Counted from the stretch's first letter, positions 43,974-52,830 are shown. The stretch is 64,000 nucleotides of DNA from Caldicellulosiruptor bescii DSM 6725 (GCF_000022325.1 NC_012034.1:2834001-2898000); one strand, 5' to 3'. The notes: a model not told the origin generated them from the letters alone. A program made the numbers and translations.

Positions 43974-46128
43974 CCTCTTTCTGGTTTGCTATCATATACT
44001 CTAAGGCGCTTTTTTTACCCACCAGCACAACAAGTTCTTTTGCCCGTGTTACGGCAGTGTAAAGGAGGTTTCTTGTCATCAAAATGGGGTAGGTCTCAAC
44101 AACCGGCATCACTATGCACCTAAACTCAGACCCTTGAGATTTGTGAACAGTCATGGCATATGCAAGTTCTAAGTCGTCAAGCAGCGAAAAGTCGTAATAC
44201 ACAAGCTTTTCATCGTCAAACAAAATTTCCAAAGCACCTTGAGCCCTGTCGATATCCTTTACAACTCCAATGTCGCCGTTGAATATCCCTGTTGAGGCCC
44301 TGCCCTTCTCCTCTCCTTGTACAATCTCATATTCCAGCGAATAGTTGTTTTTCACCTGCATGACCTTGTCCCCAACCCTGAACAGGTTTTCCTTGTAGGC
44401 ATACTCCTTTTTAGATGGATGAGGCGGGTTGAGGTACTGCTGCAACACGCGGTTTAGATTGTACATCCCAACAATTCCCTTTTTGGAAGGGCACAAAACT
44501 TGAATGTCTGTCATCGGGTCGCACGAAAGATAGTTTGGAAGTTTTTTGGTCACAAGCTCAATTACAGTTTTTAAAATCTCTTCCTGAGAGTTTTTCTGGA
44601 TAAAATAAAAATCGCTCTCCTTTTGAAGATGTGGAAACTCTCCCCTGTTTATCCTGTGAGCGTTGAGAACTATAAAACTATTTTCGCTCTGGCGATACAC
44701 CTCGGTCAAAGTTGTACACGGCACAATCTGGCTTTTTATAAAGTCTTTTAAGACATTTCCTGCACCAACAGATGGAAGCTGGTCTTTGTCTCCAACAAGG
44801 ACAATTCTTGTCGTCGGCTTTGTTGCAGCAAGAAGATAGTTCATAAGGAAACTGTCTACCATGCTCATTTCATCAACCACAATAACATCGCATTTTAAGG
44901 GATTATTTGGTCCTTTCTGGAATATAACATGTGTGTCTAATACTGTTATTTCTAATAGTCTATGGATTGTCTTTGATTCTCTTTCACATGCTGCCTGCAT
45001 CCTCTTTGCAGCCCTTCCCGTCGGCGCGCAAAGAAAAACCTTTTTGCCTTCGCCCTCGAAAATCTGAATGATGCATTTTATGATTGTAGTTTTTCCTGTT
45101 CCAGGACCGCCTGTTATGATGCTAACACCTTGTGTCAGCGCCATCTTGATAGCTTTTTTCTGATTTGGCGAAAATGCAATACCGTTTTTTTCTTCAAACT
45201 GTGAGATTTTTTCATCTATATCAGCAATGTCATCATATTCTTTTAGCATTGACAGGATTTTATCTGCTATATACCTTTCACACTCATAGTAGCCGTACAA
45301 AAACACCATCTCTTGAGAGTCAACCTCATCTTTCACAATTCTTCTTTCTTGAGCTAAAGCTTCAATTGCCTCTTCTATTTTTTCCACTGGAAGGTCAAGG
45401 GTTCTGATACAGAGCTGTTTGAGCCTATTTTCTGGCAGGCATGTGTGCCCTTCGTTGTTTGCTGCCAATGTCAAAAGATTGAGTATCTTGGCAGATATTC
45501 TTCTTTTGTCGTCTGGCATAACTCCCATGTCAAGTGCAAGCCTGTCAACTTTTTTAAAGTCAAGCTCCGGAAATACATCCAAAAGAAAATATGGATTTTC
45601 CTGCAAAAGTGACAGAGCAGAAAATCCATAAAGCTTAAAAAGTCTCATTGCGTGGTTCTGTGAAAGCCCGTACTGTGAAAAGATTGACATGATATCTTTC
45701 AAAAATTTCTGGAATGCGAACATATTCCTTATCCGCTCAACCTTTTCAGGTGTCATGCCGCGAATGCTCAAAAGCTTTTCAGGCTCTTGTTGCAAAATCC
45801 TTGCTGTGTCATCCCCAAAGGTATCAACAATCTTTTTAGCAGTCTTTTGACCGATACCCTTTATCACCCCAGAGGAAAGATAAAGATAAATCTCATCCTT
45901 TGTCTGTGGCAATAGCTTCTCAAGGTAACTTACTTTAAGCTGCTGACCATATACTGGATGAACATAAAACTCACCGTACACGCTTACCTTTTCACCAATT
46001 GCAATGTCTGGAACTATCCCTACTGCTGTAAACACTTCATCGTCACATATTATCTCAAACACTGTATAATTATTTTCCATATTCTTGTAGATTATATCAC
46101 TTACCATGCCCTGAATGTTTTGCTGCAT
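43903..46128 (-). CDS. recD2: RecD2-type ATP-dependent 5'-3' DNA helicase
   Basis: A 741-residue SF1B helicase of the RecD2 (RecD-like) group. An N-terminal OB-like region and helix-hairpin-helix motifs (VIKGIGQKTAKKIV, LLSIRGMTPEKVERI) come first. Helicase motifs follow: Walker A IITGGPGTGKTTIIK near 338, Walker B DVIVVDEMSMVD near 415, LVGDKDQLPSVGAGNV, and C-terminal AYAMTVHKSQGSEFRCIVMP with VTRAKELVVLVGKKSAL. It acts in DNA repair or replication-fork processing; no RecB/RecC-like genes are nearby. It is convergent with and overlaps bioY. Confidence 0.94.
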   Translation of the reverse strand: MQQNIQGMVSDIIYKNMENNYTVFEIICDDEVFTAVGIVPDIAIGEKVSVYGEFYVHPVYGQQLKVSYLEKLLPQTKDEIYLYLSSGVIKGIGQKTAKKIVDTFGDDTARILQQEPEKLLSIRGMTPEKVERIRNMFAFQKFLKDIMSIFSQYGLSQNHAMRLFKLYGFSALSLLQENPYFLLDVFPELDFKKVDRLALDMGVMPDDKRRISAKILNLLTLAANNEGHTCLPENRLKQLCIRTLDLPVEKIEEAIEALAQERRIVKDEVDSQEMVFLYGYYECERYIADKILSMLKEYDDIADIDEKISQFEEKNGIAFSPNQKKAIKMALTQGVSIITGGPGTGKTTIIKCIIQIFEGEGKKVFLCAPTGRAAKRMQAACERESKTIHRLLEITVLDTHVIFQKGPNNPLKCDVIVVDEMSMVDSFLMNYLLAATKPTTRIVLVGDKDQLPSVGAGNVLKDFIKSQIVPCTTLTEVYRQSENSFIVLNAHRINRGEFPHLQKESDFYFIQKNSQEEILKTVIELVTKKLPNYLSCDPMTDIQVLCPSKKGIVGMYNLNRVLQQYLNPPHPSKKEYAYKENLFRVGDKVMQVKNNYSLEYEIVQGEEKGRASTGIFNGDIGVVKDIDRAQGALEILFDDEKLVYYDFSLLDDLELAYAMTVHKSQGSEFRCIVMPVVETYPILMTRNLLYTAVTRAKELVVLVGKKSALEYMIANQKEAMRYSALCDFLLRGQSNMQLQAL

Positions 46129-46177
46129 ATTTTCATTTCTTCCCCTTCAAAAATTGCGATTTGCCTGCTACATTATT

Positions 46178-46729
46178 TTACTCCAATCCGAACACATTCT
46201 CAAGCTCACACTCTTCTTTTATTTTAAGTGCACCCTGCGACCAGATACCCTGCAGATAGTCTGTTATGACAGAAGCAAGAGTTATCCTCTTTTTAAAGTA
46301 CTTTGCAGAACCAAGACAGCTCAATACAGCTCCGCAGCGCAAAAGCATCTCAAAGTGGTCGTCTTTATCGTCAATTCTGAATATCTGGCTCATGTTCACA
46401 TAACCAAATATGGGGTCTGTTTTCACAACTGCTTTTCTTGTCTTTACAGGAATGAAGGTAGCATCCGGAAGAACAATGGGAAGAAGATTTTTTTGACCAA
46501 TTCTCTGTGCGATAAGTTTTTTGATTGCCTGGCAGTCTATTGCATAAAGTGAATATAGTTTTTTGGAAAAACTTCGAATTGACATTGGTACAATCTTCTT
46601 TTCGCCGCTTAAAAAAAGAATCAGCACACTGTCACCATTTTCCGTGTAGTGTGGCACAAAATATATGATATCTTTTGGAATGCTGTTCATAAGTGATATC
46701 ACCATCCTGAAAAAGGCTTTATTTTCCAT
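46178..46729 (-). CDS. ComK-like competence regulator (tentative)
   Basis: A 183-residue protein with an overall pattern like ComK: an N-terminal strand-rich part (DSVLILFLSGEKKIVPMSIR), a central helix (SFSKKLYSLYAIDCQAIKK), then NLLPIVLPDATFIPVKTRKA and DPIFGYVNMSQIF. In ComK these positions read PIMVDPSNQIFLFPTxSxxxPQCGWIS. The C-terminal part is helical. It lies 49 nt upstream of recD2 on the same strand, so the two may be co-transcribed. Similarity is weak and judged by eye; a ComK-family member of unknown role is the safest reading. Confidence 0.45.
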   Translation of the reverse strand: MENKAFFRMVISLMNSIPKDIIYFVPHYTENGDSVLILFLSGEKKIVPMSIRSFSKKLYSLYAIDCQAIKKLIAQRIGQKNLLPIVLPDATFIPVKTRKAVVKTDPIFGYVNMSQIFRIDDKDDHFEMLLRCGAVLSCLGSAKYFKKRITLASVITDYLQGIWSQGALKIKEECELENVFGLE

Positions 46730-46774
46730 ATTTTTAAAAGTATATTTTTATTATATCGAACATTTTTTTGCATG

Positions 46775-46924
46775 TCAATTGTTTTTCATCTGCAAAATCT
46801 TTTCAGAAAGCTTGTCAATGCTATCAGAGAGCTTGTCTATCTTGCTTTCAAACCTTGTAAGAAGATAGATGCAAAGCACAATCGGAAAACCTATGTTGGC
46901 AATGTTGGCAATTATATCTTGCAT
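46775..46924 (-). CDS. YvrJ-family small membrane protein
   Basis: A 49-residue protein: one membrane span (IANIGFPIVLCIYLLTRF) followed by an amphipathic helix with repeated KLSDSIDKLSEKI. This is the YvrJ family pattern, which is commonly found with DUF2922 and DUF1659 genes, as here. AGGAGGTGAAAAAAAT precedes the ATG at 46924. The terminator at 46984 separates it from DUF2922. Function is unknown. Confidence 0.85.
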   Translation of the reverse strand: MQDIIANIANIGFPIVLCIYLLTRFESKIDKLSDSIDKLSEKILQMKNN

Positions 46925-46983
46925 ATTTTTTTCACCTCCTATCCCCTTAGTTTGTTATGGACACTAAAAGTTTTTAAAAACAA

Positions 46984-47017
46984 GCCGACCTGCCAAAACT
47001 CAAAATGTCAGGTCGGC
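46984..47017 (-). terminator. Terminator after the DUF2922 gene
   Basis: GCCGACCTG / CAGGTCGGC, a perfect 9-bp GC-rich stem with a 16-nt loop. On the minus strand it is followed by TTGTTTTTA; on the plus strand also by a T-run after a short gap. Confidence 0.8.
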
Positions 47018-47034
47018 ACATTCTATGTTTTTTT

Positions 47035-47247
47035 TTATTGTCCGATTAAAGTGTTTACCTCTCTGTCAACAATTCTTGCTGATACCTTTTCAACAATCGG
47101 ACTTGATGTTACAAATATGTTCTTTTGAACAATCAAGTTCATCACACTGTCAACCTCGGCTGCTGTTAAGCTTGGTTTTGGGTCGGGGATTGAAAGTCTG
47201 AAGTTTTTTCCGTTTTGAAGCTTGAATGTCAACACCAGAGTAAGCAT
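47035..47247 (-). CDS. DUF2922 small protein
   Basis: A 70-residue protein with the DUF2922 form: LTLVLTFKLQNGKNFRLSIP followed by DPKPSLTAAEVDSVMNLIV and a DREVNTLI end. It is soluble and probably of beta-alpha type. AAAGGAGGTGAAATAAGG precedes the start. It is the second gene of the DUF1659-DUF2922-YvrJ group widely found in spore-forming clostridia. Function is unknown. Confidence 0.88.
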   Translation of the reverse strand: MLTLVLTFKLQNGKNFRLSIPDPKPSLTAAEVDSVMNLIVQKNIFVTSSPIVEKVSARIVDREVNTLIGQ

Positions 47248-47303
47248 CCTTATTTCACCTCCTTTCTGCTATTTTTTGTGCTTTCAAAAGCTTGAAATGT
47301 CAA

Positions 47304-47516
47304 TTAGTATAAAAGCTCAAAGTTGTTGCTTCTTATAATTGTGTACAACGGCTTTGACTGAAGGCTTGCAATTGCTTGACCAACCTGATACACATCCATA
47401 TCCTGTGCTTCTGGCTTGATATCAAAAGAGAGTGTCTTGAGCCTTATTTTGCCAGTGGATGTCGTGCCGTTTTCAAGTTTGAGCTGCAATGAGCCTACAA
47501 GTGGTTTTGCTGCCAT
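47304..47516 (-). CDS. DUF1659 small protein
   Basis: A 70-residue protein with the DUF1659 pattern (LQLKLENGTTSTGKIRLKTL then QDMDVYQVGQAIASLQSKPL and an IIRSNNFELL end). AAAGGAGGTGAGG precedes the ATG. It is the first gene of the DUF1659-DUF2922-YvrJ group, divergent from spoVAC. Function is unknown. Confidence 0.88.
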   Translation of the reverse strand: MAAKPLVGSLQLKLENGTTSTGKIRLKTLSFDIKPEAQDMDVYQVGQAIASLQSKPLYTIIRSNNFELLY

Positions 47517-47724
47517 CTTCGCCTCACCTCCTTTCTGCCTCTATTTTAAACTCTTGATAGGGACATTTTCAAAAATTATTCGAACGTTTGTTTGTAAAAT
47601 CTGAGTGATATTTTAAGCTAAATATCAATCAGATTGTTCTAAATCTCGCTTGGTTGTGAATAAATCTCAAAAAAATTTAAAATAATATCATCTTGAGGTT
47701 TTGTTTACGGGGGTGCTTTGCAAA

Positions 47725-48183
47725 GTGAACATCAAAGATAAGAAAGCCTCTGAATACCAGGTACTTGTAAAGGTAAACGAGCCAAAGACAAACTCTTTTA
47801 AAAACTGCATCTTGGCATTCTTAGTTGGCGGGGCTATCTGTGATGTTGGTCAGGCGTTTTTGAATCTCTATAGTAACTTCTTTCCAAAAGACGAGGCCCA
47901 GGTTCTTACATCTATCACAATGATATTTCTTGGCTCTTTTCTGACAGGCCTTGGTGTATACGATAAAATTGGAGCTTTTGCTGGAGCCGGTTCTATTGTT
48001 CCCATCACAGGGTTTGCAAATTCTATTGTCTCGCCTGCAATTGAGTACAAAAAAGAGGGGTTTGTGTTTGGCGTTGGAAGCAAAATGTTTTTGATTGCAG
48101 GACCTGTTCTTGTATATGGAATTTCCACATCCATACTGGTAGGGCTTTTGTACTACCTTGTTAAAGTATTTCCTGGGATATGA
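47725..48183 (+). CDS. spoVAC: SpoVAC, spore dipicolinic-acid channel protein
   Basis: A 152-residue membrane protein with four hydrophobic spans. SpoVAC signatures are AFLVGGAICDVGQAFLNLY near residue 37, FLTGLGVYDKIGAFAGAGSI and VPITGFANSIVSPAIEYKKE. It moves dipicolinic acid into or out of the forespore. A GTG at 47725 with GGGGGTG 9 nt upstream is the likely start. The stop lies 20 nt before the spoVAD start. Co-transcribed with spoVAD and spoVAE. Confidence 0.94.
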   Translation: MNIKDKKASEYQVLVKVNEPKTNSFKNCILAFLVGGAICDVGQAFLNLYSNFFPKDEAQVLTSITMIFLGSFLTGLGVYDKIGAFAGAGSIVPITGFANSIVSPAIEYKKEGFVFGVGSKMFLIAGPVLVYGISTSILVGLLYYLVKVFPGI

Positions 48184-48202
48184 AAGTGAGGCTGCCATTG
48201 CA

Positions 48203-49213
48203 ATGAAGCTGGGAAGGTCAACATACAGATTTGAATCAAATGTGGCTATATCCGACTGCTTTACAGTTGTTGGAAAAAAAGAAGGTCAAGGACCTCTTTC
48301 AATATATTTTGACATGGTTATTGAAGATGAGTACGCAGGACAAAAGTCTTGGGAACTTGCAGAGGGAAAGCTATTAAATATTGCTATTACAAAGCTTGTG
48401 CAAAGGGTAGGGGAAAACCCAGATAACATAGACCTGATTTTAAGCGGTGACCTTTTAAACCAGCTGTCAAGCTCACACTTTGCTGTAAGAGACCTTGATA
48501 TTCCGTTTGTTGGCATATACGGCGCATGTTCTACCTTTGCCCTGAGCATTGGGCTTGCCTCAATATTTGTTGATGGTGGTTTTGCAAAAAATGTGATAGC
48601 TGCAACATCGTCTCACTTTTGCTCTGCCGAAAAGCAGTTTAGATACCCTTTGGAGCTTGGAACACAGAGACCTCCAACATCCCAGTGGACAGTGACGGGA
48701 GCTGCTGCCTTTTTGATAAGACAAGAAGATAGTTTGCATTCCCCCAAAATTACACACTTCACAGTTGGCAGGATACTTGATTTTGGAATAAAAGACCCAA
48801 ACAACATGGGAGCGGCAATGGCACCGGCTGCGTTTGACACTATTATGAGGCACTTTTCTGATACAAAAAGAAGTTTTGAATACTACGACATGATAATCAC
48901 AGGTGATTTGGGGTATGTTGGAAGAAAGCTTCTTGATGAGCTTTTCAAAAAGGAAGGGATAAGATTTTCTTCTGAGCTTTTTGACTGTGGAATTTTGATG
49001 TTTGACCCAAAAACTCAAAATACAGGCGCTGGAGCAAGCGGGTGTGCAGCTTCTGCCTGTGTGTTTGGCGGGTATCTTTATAAGCTTTTGCGTGAGCAAA
49101 CATTTGAAAGGATTTTGATTGTGCCAACTGGTGCTTTAATGTCTCAATCAACAGTTCAGCTTGGTGAAAGCATCCCTGTGATTGCCCATGCACTTGCCAT
49201 TGAGATGTTGTAG
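48203..49213 (+). CDS. spoVAD: SpoVAD, dipicolinic-acid binding protein
   Basis: A 336-residue thiolase-fold protein. Visible features are FVGIYGACSTFALSIGLAS (thiolase-like Cys position), TSSHFCSAEKQFRYPLELG, RPPTSQWTVTGAAAFLI and GAGASGCAASACVFGGY. It binds dipicolinic acid on the spore inner membrane together with SpoVAC and SpoVAE. The ATG at 48203 is preferred, with GTGAGG upstream, giving the normal family length. It lies 47 nt before spoVAE. Confidence 0.95.
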   Translation: MKLGRSTYRFESNVAISDCFTVVGKKEGQGPLSIYFDMVIEDEYAGQKSWELAEGKLLNIAITKLVQRVGENPDNIDLILSGDLLNQLSSSHFAVRDLDIPFVGIYGACSTFALSIGLASIFVDGGFAKNVIAATSSHFCSAEKQFRYPLELGTQRPPTSQWTVTGAAAFLIRQEDSLHSPKITHFTVGRILDFGIKDPNNMGAAMAPAAFDTIMRHFSDTKRSFEYYDMIITGDLGYVGRKLLDELFKKEGIRFSSELFDCGILMFDPKTQNTGAGASGCAASACVFGGYLYKLLREQTFERILIVPTGALMSQSTVQLGESIPVIAHALAIEML

Positions 49214-49260
49214 GAATTGCCTGCTTTTAAGATTTTTGCAAAAAGGAGTGATGGTAAAAA

Positions 49261-49614
49261 ATGGACTACCTGAAGGCATTTTTAGTTGGCGGGCTTATCT
49301 GTGTTGTGGGGCAAATTCTCATTGACAAGACAAAGCTCACATCTGCACGAGTTCTTGTTTTGTTTGTAACGCTTGGGGCAGTGCTGCAAGGCCTTGGGAT
49401 ATATCAAAAGCTTATTGAGTTTGCCGGGGCGGGGGCAACAGTACCCTTGCCCGGCTTTGGTTATTCTCTGGCAAAAGGTGCAATTGATGAGGTATCGAGA
49501 GTTGGTATTGTTGGAGCGTTTACAGGTGGCGTTTCAAGAACAGCTGGTGGCATCTCTGCTGCAGTGTTTTTCGGGTATGTAATCTCGCTGATTTTTAATC
49601 CAAGGAGTAAGTAG
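49261..49614 (+). CDS. spoVAE: SpoVAE, spore dipicolinic-acid channel protein
   Basis: A 117-residue membrane protein with three to four spans: AFLVGGLICVVGQILIDKTK, VTLGAVLQGLGIYQKLIEFA then GAGATVPLPGFGYSLAKGAI. Size and sequence match the SpoVAEb type. AAGGAGTGATGG precedes the ATG. It is the last gene of the spoVAC-AD-AE operon. Confidence 0.94.
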   Translation: MDYLKAFLVGGLICVVGQILIDKTKLTSARVLVLFVTLGAVLQGLGIYQKLIEFAGAGATVPLPGFGYSLAKGAIDEVSRVGIVGAFTGGVSRTAGGISAAVFFGYVISLIFNPRSK

Positions 49615-49662
49615 CAAAATTCAGGATGAGTTCAAACAAATGTTGAGTGTTATCCTTATTTA

Positions 49663-50046
49663 CTACCTGCACAGAATGTATCTTCTAAACCTCCCATGTC
49701 TAAAAACCTTGAGAAGCTCAACAGTTCCATCGGACCTCACAACTTCCTTTGCCACTCTTTTTGTTGTTAAATAAATGGGCACAAAACCATTTTTAAAACA
49801 CCAGCTCACAAGGTAAAATGTTGCTCCAAAGTCACCTTGAATGAGGCAAAAGTTTTCTTTTTCTCCTCTGTTTTGGAGCAAAAAAGCTTTGATATTTTCA
49901 AACATCTCATCTGTCAGCTCTACATCTGGCGGAATGTTGCTCCAAAAATCCTGAAGCTGAGGTGGAAGATTTACAATTTCCTCAACCTTTAAAGCTTCTC
50001 TTGTTTCTTTTTCTTGTTCTTGAGAAAGTTGGTGGTTAAAAATTAA
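49663..50046 (-). pseudogene. Csx20-like gene without a usable start
   Basis: From LIFNHQLSQEQEKETREALK (near 50040) to FRRYILCR at 49663 the protein closely matches the intact Csx20 at 29971-30369, including WSNIPPD and CLIQGDFGATFYLVSWCFK. In this frame a TGA stands five codons before LIFNH, and no ATG, GTG or TTG with a ribosome binding site is available before the internal ATG at 49905. The first strand seems damaged. Expression from 49905 would give 80 residues lacking the N-terminal part. Confidence 0.7.
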
Positions 50047-50206
50047 AGTTCAAAATATTTGCGACATAACTATTTTTTGCGGCTAAGAAGAGAATATATA
50101 TTGTTTACTTCCGAAAATAATACCAACAAAGCACCAAAATAAGGCAGATTGTTTCTTTTAAAATCAAAAAAGCTGCAACCAAAAGGGCTGCAGCTTTTAA
50201 AGTCTT

Positions 50207-51049
50207 TTACTTTTCATCAAAATCATCGAACAGGTCTGAGATGTCAAACTTTTCTGAATCAACATCATCAACTTCAAATTCTTCAAAAATTGTGTCTGTC
50301 TCATTTTTCTCCTCATAGTCTATGTTATAATACTCACACATAAAGTCTGCAACAGCAATGTTCAAGTCAAGTTCGCCTATCTGGTCTGATATTGAAAACG
50401 GGTCAAGTCTTTTCCATATGGTCTTAACATCTTTTTCCTTTTCAAGATGTTTAATGAAAATTTCCAGTCCGGCTTTGTCAAGAGCAAGAACAACTGTCTG
50501 CCCGGCTTTGACAGGTGATTTCTTGCTCGGCTTTGCAAGAAACACTTTTAACAAAAACTCAACAGCCATTTTGTCTTGTTCTGTGATAAGTCTCTTCTTA
50601 CACTTTTTACACTCTAAGTACGCAACATCTGCAAAGTTTATAAGTCCAAGCTTTGCAAGATACCCTTCGTCCTGCCACTTAAGTTCAAGGTTATCTTCCC
50701 CACATTCAGGGCAGATACTCGGTTGCACAGTCAATTTTACAAGGTTGTGGAAAAACTGATGGTCATAATCTTCCCCTGCCGAGTCTATATCTGATAGTTT
50801 TTCAAGCCAGCACAAATTGGTATCACAAAAACTATCTTTTTCATTTTTTTTGTATGGGCACAGACCAAAAAACAGCGGACAGAACTTAAAATATAAAAAG
50901 TCTCTTATACTACCAAAGCTTATATATTCATCTTTCATGAGCTCTCTTATTGCCGCGTTTTCTAAGAGCTTTTTTTCAACAAAGTCAAGAATTGTCTGAC
51001 TATTACCAGATTTTATTAAATTTTTGTTTTTATAATCTTTATTATTCAT
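50207..51049 (-). CDS. Zinc-ribbon protein, paralogue of the gene at 24349
   Basis: A 280-residue soluble protein with the same layout as the 24349-25191 product: a Cys-rich segment (CPLFFGLCPYKKNEKDSFCD then TNLCW), a ribbon (SICPECGEDN ... YLECKKCKK), a TVVLALDKAGLEIFIKHLEK segment and an acidic tail rich in Asp, Glu and Phe. ATG at 51049 gives the same length as the paralogue; the frame is open to a GTG at 51121 without a ribosome binding site. It lies next to the Csx20 relic and downstream of two genes of unknown function. A link to type III CRISPR is possible but unproven. Confidence 0.7.
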   Translation of the reverse strand: MNNKDYKNKNLIKSGNSQTILDFVEKKLLENAAIRELMKDEYISFGSIRDFLYFKFCPLFFGLCPYKKNEKDSFCDTNLCWLEKLSDIDSAGEDYDHQFFHNLVKLTVQPSICPECGEDNLELKWQDEGYLAKLGLINFADVAYLECKKCKKRLITEQDKMAVEFLLKVFLAKPSKKSPVKAGQTVVLALDKAGLEIFIKHLEKEKDVKTIWKRLDPFSISDQIGELDLNIAVADFMCEYYNIDYEEKNETDTIFEEFEVDDVDSEKFDISDLFDDFDEK

Positions 51050-51127
51050 AACAATACCAGCCTCTTTTTCAAAAAATAAGCTTTCATAATATTTATACCA
51101 CTTTTCAGAAGCTTTGAACACAATTTT

Positions 51128-51631
51128 TTACTTGAAAACGGTATTGATAGCCTTCTTTAAAAACTCAAAATCTTTTTCTGCCAAGCTTTTGAGCGGTTGA
51201 ATGTCAATAAGATAATCCCTTATAAGTTTTGAATTCTCATCTTTTTCGTCTTCAAGTTGTGAATACAAAACTTCTATGTTTCGAGCTGTCAAGGTAGTCC
51301 CAATTTTGCTTTTCAAAAACACATTACATTTTATTCTGCACTCTAAAAACTCTTTCTGTTTAAGCAAAATCAGTTCACTCAAAACTTCTGTTACATCTAT
51401 CGAAGAGTTCGCGTATCTTGCTTTAAAATCTTTAATTTCTATAATTATATCATCTATTATATCCTTTTGAACATTCAAATTCATAGACTTTAATTCTTGA
51501 ACTACCTTATCCACAAATATTTCAAATGAAGGCGACATTTGCGAAAAAATACCAACATCAATATCTTCAAATATATTTTTGAACCTATCCAGTACCTGCT
51601 GTGAATAAAAAGTAACTGTTACTTTTTTAAT
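51128..51631 (-). CDS. Helical hypothetical protein, probable AUU start
   Basis: A mostly helical 167-residue protein. The first canonical start, ATG at 51538, has no ribosome binding site. The frame upstream is open and protein-like (KKVTVTFYSQQVLDRFKNIF then EDIDVGIFSQ) up to an ATT at 51631 that stands 6 nt after GGAGAGG. No ATG, GTG or TTG occurs in that frame between the site and 51538. The upstream gene ends 28 nt before. The C-terminal part (IRDYLIDIQPLKSLAEKDFE) is well ordered. The family is not recognised. Confidence 0.55.
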   Translation of the reverse strand: MKKVTVTFYSQQVLDRFKNIFEDIDVGIFSQMSPSFEIFVDKVVQELKSMNLNVQKDIIDDIIIEIKDFKARYANSSIDVTEVLSELILLKQKEFLECRIKCNVFLKSKIGTTLTARNIEVLYSQLEDEKDENSKLIRDYLIDIQPLKSLAEKDFEFLKKAINTVFK

Positions 51632-51659
51632 CTTTACCCTCTCCTTTGTGGCTAAAATT

Positions 51660-52337
51660 TCATTTTTTGTTTATATCATCTTTGAAAGACAAAAGCTGTG
51701 TAAAATACATAATCTGATTTTGAAAAAAATCTTTCAAAATTTCTTTCAAAGGTGCAACAATAAACTTTTTGCTAATTGGACTTACATAAAGGTCATAATA
51801 ATCAGGTCCTTTGAATATTATCTCAAATTCCTTAAAATTCTTTTTAAATTCTCTCTTTATCTCATCAATTGTTCTTGCATAAATAATGTTCATCGCAACA
51901 TTTTCTTCGTTTTCCAATAGCTTTTTATATGCATCGCATATGTCAAACGGCACAAAATCTGACATTGGAAAGTTTATATAAAGGTCTTCAAAATGCTGAT
52001 AAAGAGCACATGGCATTATCATTTTCTCTTTGTACTTAGCAATAATACCATAATATCCTTCTCCAAGCCAGATTATCGGAATCATATCAGTTGTAAGCAA
52101 AGAAAATATTTCCAAATTGTTGTTTGCTGTCCAGATTTTAAATGAATTTAGCATGCAAAGAATATCTTTTGCATATACAATGTGTAAAAACTCTTTGTAA
52201 AACGAATTTGCAACATCAAAGCTCTTGAGCTGAGTTTGCGATGGCAAAGGCACCTTTATCTTTTCTAAAAACTCGTGTGTGTATATCCATTTGTTTTCTT
52301 GTATTATTGTGTTTAAAAATTCTGAAAATGTTAAAAT
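51660..52337 (-). CDS. Hypothetical protein, probable AUU start
   Basis: A 225-residue soluble protein of mixed alpha/beta type, with FSLLTTDMIPIIWLGEGYYG and a C-terminal FKGPDYYDLYVSPISKKFIV. The first standard start is GTG at 52253, with no ribosome binding site. The frame continues upstream with protein-like sequence (LTFSEFLNTIIQENKWIYTH then EFLEKIKVPLPSQ) to an ATT at 52337, 9 nt after AAGGAGG. It is the first gene of the minus-strand group that includes the zinc-ribbon paralogue. The family is not recognised. Confidence 0.55.
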   Translation of the reverse strand: MLTFSEFLNTIIQENKWIYTHEFLEKIKVPLPSQTQLKSFDVANSFYKEFLHIVYAKDILCMLNSFKIWTANNNLEIFSLLTTDMIPIIWLGEGYYGIIAKYKEKMIMPCALYQHFEDLYINFPMSDFVPFDICDAYKKLLENEENVAMNIIYARTIDEIKREFKKNFKEFEIIFKGPDYYDLYVSPISKKFIVAPLKEILKDFFQNQIMYFTQLLSFKDDINKK

Positions 52338-52552
52338 GCCTAAAACCCTCCTTGAACACTTTTCAATAAAATTCTTATTTGAATTTTATTTTAACCCAAC
52401 TTATATGAAATTACAAATCCACATTTTAAATTTTATTCAATTTTAACTCTTGCAAAATTATACTTTTTTCTACTAAAATTTATATTGTATCAATATACAT
52501 TCTTGAACTTTTTCTGTTACAAATCAAAAAAACAATTTGGAGGGGTGGTTGT

Positions 52553-52813
52553 ATGGAAGTTTTAAAAGTTGCTGCTACATCAATGCCTCAGAAGGTTGCA
52601 AATGCGCTTGCTGCAATTGTAAAAGAACAGGGTGAAGCAGAACTTCAGGCTGTTGGTGCATCTGCTGTAAACCAAGCTGTAAAAGCTATTGCTATTGCTC
52701 GTGGAAAGGTTGCTCCAAACGGAATTGACCTTTATGTAATTCCAGCATTTGCAGATATAGTAATTGACGGTGAGAAGAAGACAGCTATCAAGTTCATTGT
52801 AAAGTCAAGATAA
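52553..52813 (+). CDS. spoVS: SpoVS, stage V sporulation protein S
   Basis: An 86-residue Alba-fold protein closely matching SpoVS: MEVLKVAATSMPQKVANALA, then EAELQAVGASAVNQAVKAIA and a FADIVIDGEKKTAIKFIVKS end. It influences septation and coat assembly during sporulation and is also found in non-sporulating relatives. TTGGAGGGGTGG precedes the ATG. It stands alone and is followed by a strong terminator. Confidence 0.96.
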   Translation: MEVLKVAATSMPQKVANALAAIVKEQGEAELQAVGASAVNQAVKAIAIARGKVAPNGIDLYVIPAFADIVIDGEKKTAIKFIVKSR

Positions 52814-52830
52814 GATAAAATAAATAATAG

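Noticed and set aside
47658-47687. A sigma-F/G-type promoter before spoVAC (GAATA ... AAATAATA)
   Set aside because: Spacing is about 17 nt and the -10 match is poor; expected biologically but not supported well by the sequence.
48158-48202. A longer start for spoVAD overlapping spoVAC
   Set aside because: The extension repeats the end of spoVAC in another frame; the ATG at 48203 gives the normal family N-terminus.
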